This document shows positions 56,128 through 64,000 of a DNA stretch of 64,000 nt, one piece after another. A program made the position numbers and the translations under genes. The notes under the pieces were generated by a model. The model saw only the letters and a program-made list of their open reading frames with translations, was not told the origin of the DNA and did not search any database. The DNA lies in the NCBI GenBank assembly GCA_963281255.1, contig OY725490.1, forward strand, positions 6,262,001 through 6,326,000, given 5' to 3'. This stretch comes from Aphrocallistes beatrix (Eukaryota > Porifera > Hexactinellida > Sceptrulophora > Aphrocallistidae). The first letter of the stretch is position 1. Every line of letters starts with the position of its first letter.

Positions 56128-56294
56128 CAGTGGCGGCGTTAGAGGGGGCGCAGGGGGCGCAGCTGCGACCCCTGATTCAATTCCTGCTGCCCCTGAAGGG
56201 GTGCATGGAACATAGCATAATAATTATTATATGAGATTTTCCTTATGCTGCGACCCATACACAACACATAATGATAAAGCTGGCGCCGCCCCTG
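56128..56294. mobile_element. 167-bp hAT-type MITE nested in the Chapaev-like element
   Basis: Ends cagtggcggcg / cgccgcccctg, with an exact 8-bp duplication actactaa at 56120-56127 and 56295-56302. Highly G- and C-tract rich. Related to the degraded copy at 6282. Confidence 0.9.
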
Positions 56295-56496
56295 ACTACT
56301 AATGTAGTAGTTCGTAAAACGAATTTTTTTAGAACAAATTATGATAAAAATCATTGGCCTCTCTGAACGACAGTAAACTTTTTCCTATAGTCTGACCTTA
56401 CCAAATGTTTCACAGTTGTTTCAAAGAGAAATAAGTGTCAATGGAAGGGAAATTGGCCGATTAAGTCAGAATATTAACTAGTGATGGGGTCTATCA

Positions 56497-56852
56497 GGAG
56501 AAATAGCTGATCCAAGAGGGAAATCGCCAAATTTGGGTCGGATGGTGCCATATTATCAATTAATATTGGTTATTGAATCATTTATGAATAAATACGACCA
56601 CATAAGGTAGATTTCTCTGTTCCTTGTCATAAATTTACGAGTCTAATACAACATACGCAAAGTTAAAAAGCAAAAAAACTTTTTTGAATTTTCTCATGTC
56701 ATACAGACAATGGGGTGTGAAAATCAAGATTTTGCAAGATAATATATTTTTTGGAATTAAGCATATGAATATACACATATAAGAGAAACAAATTACATAG
56801 GTTTCACATCTGGGACAAGAGATTGAAAAATTCACTAATTTGGCACGCTGTG
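56497..56852. repeat. Right terminal inverted repeat of the Chapaev-like element
   Basis: Partner of 53030-53385. A frame from the interrupted NHL gene runs into it from the right. Confidence 0.9.
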
Positions 56853-57488
56853 TGATGCGATTGAAATTTGCCTGTGTTCCATGTTTGTCGGGATCAAGAA
56901 TATTAGGTGCCATTTCTGGAATATTTTGAGGAATATCTGGAATAGCATTCACTGATATTGGTTGAATATCTGTCGCTGTCATTTCTGATGCATTTAGTGA
57001 TATTTCAGGATGAACTGCTTCTTCATTTGGGCTTTTCGTTGTCATTTATTACTGATTAATAAAATGTAAATTATAAGCCAATTTATTTCAAAAAGTTCGT
57101 CTGTGCTAAAAATCAGATATTCAGTTTCTTTTAAAGTTAATATCTTGTTCCATTGGAGTTATTGCATCAGTAAATAACGAGAATATTGAATATCAGAATA
57201 TCATGTTTCAAATGAAATTAAACTTCCATTCGTACGAGGGTCACTCAATTTGTTTTGAGCCTGGAGTAGTTGCTTCCGTTTGATTTTGTTGAAAATTTCT
57301 AGGATTATTCACCTACCTATTATTATCTTTGACTTTGAGTTTGATATCAATCGGACAAGTTTCTAAAATATTGTGATGAAGAAATTGTCTAAGATATTTT
57401 GTATTAACATATATGAAAACACAACCACAAGTGTTGAATTGGGATATCTTTGAACATTTCTTTATGTTTTGCAAACGAAATTTAAATA

Positions 57489-57634
57489 CAGTCGACTCCG
57501 CTTAATAGGGCCACTTTTGGCAGGACCGGAATAGCTCTCACACATAGAAGCTAATACAAAATATTTTCGGTCCTCCGCTTAATCGGGGCAAAATGTCCCC
57601 TGACCGATGTGGCCCTATTAAGCGGAGTCGACTG
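57489..57634. mobile_element. 146-bp pogo-type MITE with perfect inverted ends
   Basis: TA|cagtcgactccgcttaatag... and its exact reverse complement ending ...gtcgactg|TA. The inverted repeats are about 26 bp and perfect, so insertion is recent. Confidence 0.9.
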
Positions 57635-57839
57635 TATATGATAATCATAGAATCCCCCCGGATTGTGAATATATCGCATCATTGATAATATTGAATTATC
57701 AAAAGTTTGTTCCCAACTATCATTTTACCATAAAGAGAATAAATAAAATTCCATAGGAAATGGCTTGCAAATGTGTCGGAGTCCACAAGGACACTCCATT
57801 ATATGTGGCATAATATCATAAGCCATTTTAAGTGATAGA

Positions 57840-58130
57840 ATGCTGAAATTTTAATAGAATGCGTATATTAATATATCTCGCATTTGATACAACAATCATC
57901 CAAAAATGATGACTCATCACTCTGTTATGACATCATCATTACGAATCAAAATTTTAAAAATTAGCAAATTTGGTGATTTTTCGTGCGAAATCGGTTATAA
58001 CAGTAGGACAGACGTATTTAGAGATGTTATATCCGTTATAATTAATCAATATGACCCCAGGCGCTTCCGGCGGACACAGAGTGTCCGCCAGCCACGCAGC
58101 GCAAACAAGCGAAGCGCGTTCGTAGTGTAA
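57840..58130. repeat. Dispersed repeat with gcgaagcgcg motif, copy 1
   Basis: Reverse-complement relative of 61945-62230: shares the caaatttggtgatttttcgtg block, the atatgaccccaggcg block, the ggcggacaca...tgtccgcc palindrome and caagcgaagcgcg. Confidence 0.75.
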
Positions 58131-60184
58131 CAAATGTCTATCAGTGGATGCAATGCAGTTTCAATAACATTATAGGCCACTGGACTGGATATTTTACTGC
58201 AGTATGTAGGTACCGATGGACAGTAGCGCAGACAGGGGGCAAGAGGTTGCACGTGTCCCCCCGTCATGATTTAATGTAAGAAATTGTATGAGATATTTGA
58301 TATTTATTTTGTCATTCTCATGAGAAATCGGGACAATCGCCTAATCAGGAAAAGTCTCCAGGAACGGAATGTTTCCCTTGCATAGAAGCTAATACTAAAT
58401 TTCATCGGTTAATTGGGAACTCTGCTTAATCGGGACAAAATATCCGGGACCAAAGTGTCCCTGATTAATTAAGCGGAAAACATTCCGCTTAATTAATTTA
58501 TTAAAAGGAGTGCGCTCCTCAAAAATAAGAACGCCGCTCCGGCTTCCATTCCTGCGTTCCGAAAAGGAGCGCGCTCCTCTAATGCTCTGCTGAAATGTGA
58601 CAATATCAACAAACAAATTCATCAGCTGATATTTCTAAATCAAACAAAGATTGTTTAAGTAAAATGACAATTCTCTCTTTTAGATTAATATAAGCATTCA
58701 CTTCAAAATTAGCCGAGCGTTTTCGTTTAATTAAAGTGAAGAATATTAATAGAAGCGAGGCAAATGAGGATTTTCAAGCGGGGATTAATAAGTACCCATA
58801 TCCATGCTAGAGGTATCAACCCATCTCGAGTATAATCTGGTCTGAGAGGACAGTTGTCTCATCCGAGTTTGCCACTAGACCCATTTTAGGTGGACACTAC
58901 TCACGCTGGTTTAGTGAATGAGAACTTTTGAGTTTATAATACAGAGTATACCGAGCCAGACTTAATAAGCAATACGAAGCAAATAATATATCTCACCAAC
59001 CAATAGAAACTAATCTCGCCTATGGCCACAGTGGAACTAACAGCTGACCTTGTGTGTTTTGGATCCAGAGTTGGAATCGGGTTCCGATTTTGGTTGGACA
59101 TCATTCGGATAGGAAATGCAGACTTACTGTGCGTATATTTTAGTCACCAACAGTTCTATAATGAAGAACAATGCATATCTCTAGCTATGAACCGATATGT
59201 GTATAATATAGGGAACAGTCTGGTTTAAGCTCTTTAACAAATGAAAAATTCCGGTTCTGAAATGTCGATCCAATTCCAACTCTGCTCGGACCTAGGAAAA
59301 CGAGTTCGGACAGGAATTAGGCAAATTATTCACTTTTGTTGGGACCTCCAATCAGGGCCTAGGCATCGGCAGGGCTGCTAATCCTAAAATATATTTTGTA
59401 CTTTCAGACTGGTTTCAGCCTGATCACTTCAATTCCAATACTTCGAGGATAGATGGGAGCATATCCAGTAATAACATCTCTACATCTGTATATTATAGAC
59501 AGTGACGTAGATATGATATAACTAGTGCAGGTGGTGCATACACATCAAGGGGACACAATTATTTGAACACTAATTATTTCACATATAAATTGTACTAAAC
59601 TATATGTATCTCTTAGAATTTGAAGTCTTTCATGAAAAGATCCAAGAAATCTTTACTATTTGTATGGGAAAGTGTTCAAATACTTTTTTTCCGGTTGGTG
59701 TATAATTGAATGTGAGATCGTTAACAATCCTCTCGACTCTCTAATCTCGCCTTATCACACAGTAAGACATAATGTTATGTCTCATACATAACCCTTCAAT
59801 CCTAACGATTTGTTCACAAATTCGCAATGCATTTCAAAGGCTTATGTGTGTGCCACATTGGCTACGTCTCTGACTTTGAAAAGAAAAACATTCCCTAACT
59901 TTACAGGAGTTTTAAGGCACAATGAAGGATTATATTTCAAATAGAATATGTCTATAATGGTAGCCTGAGAATACCTTAGAATGCAGTGGTTGCTAGAGAA
60001 ACTACTAGAAATTTAGGGAATGTTATTCAGGTTTAGTATGATGGAATGTTGTACAAAATACTTATCTTAGAAAATTCACAAAGTTAGTTAGAACAAGCTG
60101 AGGGTAAGAAATACAGTTAATATAACGATGGCATATTCACAAATAATACTCTTATAACTTGACAACGGAAATGTCTCCAAGTAT

Positions 60185-60571
60185 TCACAACACATTCCAT
60201 TTACCCTTGTGCTGGTAGGAGGTGAACATCTTCCTCGCTTTCTTCTTCACATTCTTGTCCGGGTCATTGTACAACCTCTCCAACACCTCTAGTATCCTAA
60301 ACTCCAGAGACTTAGGAGACCCGTCCCCTAGGTTGTGCAGTGCCTGGTCTCTAACGATGGGATCCTCGTCCTCTGTCATCTCTATGATCCTGTCCCAGAG
60401 CATGTCCACTTCTGCCAGTGTCTGGCAGGGACACATCTCGTGGAGGGCTCGCCTCCTCTCCTTAGGGTCCGGGTGGTTGGTCAGGGCTAGGATCTCTTTC
60501 GGGTCTTTCAGACACTGGCTGGTGGGCAGGGGCGGAACCACGTGACGGGAAGCGCGCTTCTTAAATGCCAT
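60185..60571 (-). CDS. Small HEAT-repeat protein
   Basis: A 128-aa single-exon protein from ATG 60571. After a basic N terminus (MAFKKRASRHVVPPLP) it has three helical-pair repeats of HEAT type: HPDPKERRRALHEMC, DEDPIVRDQALHNLGDGSP, and DPDKNVKKKARKMFTSY. All show the conserved Asp-Pro turn and the Arg/Lys at the second helix. Such solenoids bind proteins or nucleic acid. The short length indicates a single-purpose adaptor. The GC-rich, codon-biased coding sequence contrasts with surrounding AT-rich DNA, supporting a real, expressed gene. I do not recognise a specific orthologue. Confidence 0.75.
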   Translation of the reverse strand: MAFKKRASRHVVPPLPTSQCLKDPKEILALTNHPDPKERRRALHEMCPCQTLAEVDMLWDRIIEMTEDEDPIVRDQALHNLGDGSPKSLEFRILEVLERLYNDPDKNVKKKARKMFTSYQHKGKWNVL

Positions 60572-60998
60572 TTCAACACCTTTCTAACTAAAAATAAATC
60601 TCTAATTGTACAAGGAAATTCCTCTTATATATATATATATATATAGCCATTTCTATTTTTAGATGCGATAGACTATATTTAGATTTCTTAAATTAGCTTA
60701 GATAGTGTATGCTCCAGTACGTTTCTATAATTAGAACTACGTCTAGACTCTAGATAATCTTATGTTAAGAATATTCAATTGAAATAGTCAATAAGTGCAA
60801 CATTAAACTTGTCAGATTTGAAAATAAATATGCTTACGTTTTAACGTAAATCTTTCGTCTTAAAAGTAGCTGACATAATTATAAGGTATATACCCAATTA
60901 AAGCGATGTGGATGGAATACTGTCGTACTCCACAATCAATGTTCGATGTATTCAGTTATTCCCAAATATCCTTCAATGCTAACTCTTCAGCATATCTC

Positions 60999-61262
60999 GG
61001 TGTAACAGCCCAGATTATACCCTCGTCCTCGAATATTTCCCGGGTATATTCTGTCCCAGATTATACCGGGGTATATTTTGTCCTAGCCTAGAGTATACCT
61101 CCGGGTATGAAGTGGGCTAGCCCAGAATATAACCCCCTAGCCCAGATTATACCCCTAAGGGAGCATAATCTGCGCTAGGACAGAATATACCCGGGTATAT
61201 TCTGTCCTAGCCTAGAGTATATTCCCGGATATAAAGTGGGCTAGCTCAGAATATTCTCCCTG
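60999..61262. repeat. Palindromic tatacccgggtata repeat cluster, copy 1
   Basis: Begins ggtgtaacagcccagatta. Contains several copies of (a/t)gcc(c/t)aga(a/t)tataccc in both orientations, able to fold into long stems. Confidence 0.75.
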
Positions 61263-61944
61263 TCTTTGTAATATCAATGTGGATCTTTTGCATGACCATA
61301 GGAAGCGGTGCGACTGGTAAGGCCATGGCCTTACCACTTTTTTTTATAAACTGTCTTAGTTCTATGGACGATGATGTGGATGACTCAGGATGAGCTTTAC
61401 CACAGATTAACACAGCGACAATGAGCTTCCGACGGCCCTGTTTGGTGTATCTATGTATGTTAACATTTTGTTGTAGGAGTTACAGACTGTCTTATAAATT
61501 GGAAAATTGCCTCAGAGAAGTAGAGTGATGGCAGCTACTCCTAATATTATCTTGACATTTATAGATAGACAGCAGGGACGGACCCAGGGGTGGCATGATA
61601 TCCAGGGTTTCGACCCTCCACTCAAAGAGAAAGTGCATTAGTCAAGTCTTAGCTAAGAATAATCTTAATACCACGGTTTGCCCTCTTTAATAAACCTTGA
61701 TTTGCCCCTGGACAGAGCTCAACAAAAGAATATCTATGTTTCTCCAATTATATTTCACTATAATAACAAGTACAAGTGTATAAATTATCAATTCCGTATA
61801 CGTAGCAGTACATCCTTGGTTAACAAACAGCATCCGTCTGCTACTTTAAAGATTTCTATTTGGAGAAGTGAAATTGTTCGGCTAATCGAAGGCTTACTGT
61901 ACTATGTTGAAACAAAAATGAACTACAGGATATTATAATATATA

Positions 61945-62230
61945 CAAGCGCGCTTCGCTTGCTTGCGCTACGCGGTTGGCGGACACTTTGTGTCAGCCGG
62001 AGGCTCCCTTCGGTCGCCTGGGGTCATATTGGTTAATTATAAGGGAGATAACATCTCTAAATACGTCTATGCTACTGTTGTAATCTATATCGCACGAAAA
62101 ATCACCAAATTTATCATTTTTTGATGAGTAATGATGAAGTCACTACAAAGTGATGAGTCATCACTTTTTGATGATAGTTGCATCATATGTGAGGTATGCT
62201 AGTATACAGATTCTATTAAAATTTGAGCCT
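61945..62230. repeat. Dispersed repeat with gcgcgcttcgcttgcttgcg motif, copy 2
   Basis: Inverted relative of 57840-58130, including the palindromic ggcggacactttgtgtcagcc stem. Confidence 0.75.
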
Positions 62231-62479
62231 TCTATCTCCTATAATGACTAAGTTATGCTCGAATAACTGTATTGCTTAACTTTTAAAAATGTGACAATGA
62301 CGTCATAATTCCATGATGAGTCGACATTTTCGTCTGAGCTCAGAACTTAGTGGAGCCATAGCCAAAAGACTCCCACATGCCAAAAATTAGCTTTCTGCAC
62401 CCGGCAGTTTCTTCAATCAATTCGTTACAGATATATATAGATATATACATATATACACATTAATCGAGTTTTAATAGTA

Positions 62480-62660
62480 AGGACAAGCGCGCTTCGCTTG
62501 CTTGCGCTGCGCGTCGAAAAATTTTATAATAAAAACACTTAGAAGTGCCCTTCAACGACCTCTGAAAATCACCAAATTTGTCACAAATATAACCTATTGC
62601 GCAACCATATGGTGACTAATCTAAATTTTAACAACGGATATGGGTACTTTGACACCATAT
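62480..62660. repeat. Dispersed repeat, inverted partner of 63590-63735
   Basis: Shares caagcgcgcttcgctt, cacttagaagtg, aaatttgtcacaaatataacc, ttgcgcaa and aacaacggatatgggta with the other copy in reverse complement. Confidence 0.75.
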
Positions 62661-63039
62661 TTATATATGCTGGTAATACATTCCTAAGCTCTATTGTGCT
62701 TTGTTAATGATTTAAGGCAGCTCATGTATTAGTTCAACCATCTTCTACCGCATCCTTAGTCCCAAATCCGCAAGTTACTCTGAGGCTTTATATACAGTAG
62801 GCTATGATGATACGTATATCACACTACAAAGACGATAATAATCCTAATACTATAAGTGAATTCCTCAAAAACCCCAAAGGCCTCCTTATCAGGTTTTGAA
62901 CACTTTGATGGGGACGAGTTGACTGGTTCCAGGTTTTCTATGTTGTTACAACAGTATTTCACGGTAATTGGTACGAGTTGATCAAGTGCTTTGGACGAGT
63001 TGGTAGTTGGTACGAGTTGACTGGTCCCCTTTCAGGGTT

Positions 63040-63233
63040 GGGGGTATAATCCGTCCTAGGACAGTTTATACAGGGTATATTATGGTTCTAGTCCAGAATG
63101 CACCCCCATGGGGGTGTATTCTAAACTAGGGGGTATATTCTGGGATAGTCCACTTCATACCCGGGTATAATCTAGCCTAGTCCATAATATACCCGGGTAT
63201 ATTTTAATGGGAGTATATTCTGGGCTGCTACAC
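63040..63233. repeat. Palindromic tatacccgggtata repeat cluster, copy 2 (inverted)
   Basis: Reverse-complement relative of 60999-61262, ending ctgggctgctacacc. The two copies could be termini of one 2.2-kb unit or independent palindromic MITEs. Confidence 0.7.
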
Positions 63234-63236
63234 CGG

Positions 63237-63615
63237 AATTCTTACACTCGGACCAAGGTCGAAATTTCGAATCGAATTTATTGAGGGAAACGTGCAAGTT
63301 GCTAGGAATTACAAAACACATACAACAGCATATCACCCTCAAGGCAACGCGTTGGTGGAACGTAGTAATCGCACACTCCTGCAAATGTTGAGGTGCTACA
63401 CCGAAAAGTCTTATGATTGGGAGAAGTACTTACCTTTGGTATTATACGCGAATCGGACAGCAAAGCACGCAGTTACGGGAATCTCTCCCTTCCAGCTCAT
63501 ACGAGTATACGCAAGAGCTACAACGAACAAAGAACATTTAGAACCTCCGATCGGTTACACTCCATCCTCGTATGAACGGTTTAAATACCCATATCCGTTG
63601 TTAAATTTAGATTAG
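63237..63615 (+). mobile_element. LTR-retrotransposon fossil: integrase fragment, Ty3/gypsy-like
   Basis: A partial integrase region (HPQGNALVERSNR block followed by a GISPFQL block) typical of Ty3/gypsy elements. No LTRs, reverse transcriptase or other parts are seen in the window. It is an incomplete, inactive remnant bounded by unrelated repeats on both sides. Confidence 0.8.
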
Positions 63616-63735
63616 CCATCATATGATTGCGCAATAGGTTATATTTGTGACAAATTTAGTGTTTCTCAGAGGCCTTTTAAGGACACTTCTAAGTGTTTTT
63701 AATATAACAAGCGCGCTTCGCTTACTTCAATGGCT
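63590..63735. repeat. Dispersed repeat, inverted partner of 62480-62660
   Basis: Runs from acccatatccgttgttaaa to caagcgcgcttcgctt. It overlaps the right edge of the integrase fossil, so it marks a boundary. Confidence 0.7.
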
Positions 63736-63931
63736 TTTTTTTACTCAATTACTACGAGTAGTAGCATTCTTGCATGAAATGGTTAAATAGATACTAGTAA
63801 TATAATTGGAATATAATTTTCAATTTTAACCCAATTAAATTTTTCTTTACTATTTCGTAGCTACAATATTTAGAAGCAGATTTTCGTTGTAAAAATATTT
63901 TAACGTTTTTCTCAAGTAAAATATCGAAAAT

Positions 63932-64000
63932 ATGTCACTATCATTTTGTTCTCCTGACGAGATCATTCCAAAACCGTCGAGTTTTTACTTGGTAACTGAA
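63932..64000 (+). other. Possible start of a gene cut by the window edge
   Basis: From ATG 63932 the frame stays open for 23 codons to the window end (MSLSFCSPDEIIPKPSS...). Too short to judge. Confidence 0.2.

Larger units (their letters stand above)
53030..56852 (-). mobile_element. Chapaev-like DNA transposon, 3.8 kb, long inverted repeats, TSD TGAT
   Basis: Inverted repeats of about 350 bp begin cacag(t/c)gtgccaaattagt at both ends and are flanked by TGAT on each side (53026-53029; 56853-56856). CAC-starting termini with a 4-bp TSD fit the Chapaev branch of the CMC group. The centre carries a five-exon transposase gene on the minus strand. A 167-bp hAT-type MITE has inserted at 56128. 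The element interrupts an NHL gene, giving a precise empty site by comparison with the paralogue at 46195-47427. Confidence 0.82.
51860..57045 (-). pseudogene. Coiled-coil NHL-repeat gene split by a transposon
   Basis: Two pieces, 57045-56853 and 53029-51860, match one NHL gene. The first piece starts at ATG 57045 with a 40-residue Pro/Ile-rich N terminus (MTTKSPNEEAVHPEIS...) and ends FNRI. The second begins TAQIEQIFDDLICQ, so the pre-insertion protein of 452 aa reads through FNRITAQIEQ, matching FHRIITQIEK in the gene at 46195. The Chapaev-like element lies exactly between, flanked by TGAT. The first frame runs into the element and stops; the second has no ATG near its 5' end (GTG opens the frame). 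The element has no AG at its end that would allow clean splicing. The gene is therefore probably inactivated, recently, since no other damage is seen. Confidence 0.85.
57046..60184. other. Intergenic, repeat-rich
   Basis: Contains the pogo MITE at 57489, a dispersed repeat at 57840-58130, and a degraded cgcttaatcgggac repeat at 58320-58500 related to that MITE. 58218-58270 recalls the cagtggcgg family. No supported gene; the 68-codon ORF at 59022 is unconvincing. Confidence 0.45.
60572..63236. other. Intergenic, repeat-rich
   Basis: Holds palindromic repeats at 60999-61262 and 63040-63233, dispersed repeats at 61945-62230 and 62480-62660, and a TA run near 60631-60645. 61570-61720 resembles a degraded G-rich MITE. 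No supported gene. Confidence 0.45.

Noticed and set aside
63237-63615. Integrase fragment as an active gene
   Set aside because: No other element parts are present in the window; it is treated as a fossil only.

Overview
The window is AT-rich animal (metazoan) nuclear DNA. Evidence: a caspase, Src-type SH3 and SH2 domains, a NACHT-LRR receptor with death-fold domains, a UBE2W-type E2, a cytochrome P450, introns of 53-94 bp beside many single-exon genes, and dense DNA transposons. No gene fixes the species. The mix (large NHL family, NLRs, compact introns) would suit an early-branching marine invertebrate such as a sponge, but that is an inference.

Layout. 1-801 is a broken NHL-repeat gene. 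1294-4023 is a Mutator-like element (FLYWCH-MULE transposase plus RING ORF). 4199-5725 is a sugar-phosphate-transporter-like pseudogene. 8360-11785 encodes an NLR with an apparent tandem DED. 13178-33300 is a cluster of near-identical NHL genes (two intact, two broken) carried on segmental duplications, split by a 6.26-kb foldback transposon (21257-27513) that encodes a 2A peptide, a MULE-like DDE transposase and an OTU protease. Three copies of a TATA-driven double hairpin lie in or next to these duplications. 33328-42494 holds an NHL gene without coiled coil, a divergent actin-related gene, a five-exon UBE2W gene and another NHL gene. 43796-45328 is a CYP4-clan P450. 46195-47427 is an NHL gene. 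49412-51050 is a three-exon gene joining a caspase to SH3 and SH2 domains. 51860-57045 is a further NHL gene cut in two by a complete Chapaev-like transposon (53030-56852, TSD TGAT), itself hit by a hAT MITE. 57046-64000 is mostly repeats with a small HEAT-repeat gene and an LTR-element fossil.

Themes. The host genes are enriched for death-domain, caspase, ubiquitin and NHL-propeller proteins, an innate-immunity or stress-like repertoire, though nothing shows that they act together. The transposons are unusually legible: several have exact target-site duplications, and two have coding regions with extra domains (RING; 2A plus OTU). The strongest candidates for something new are the caspase-SH3-SH2 fusion, the 2A/OTU foldback transposon, and the repeated TATA-hairpin unit.
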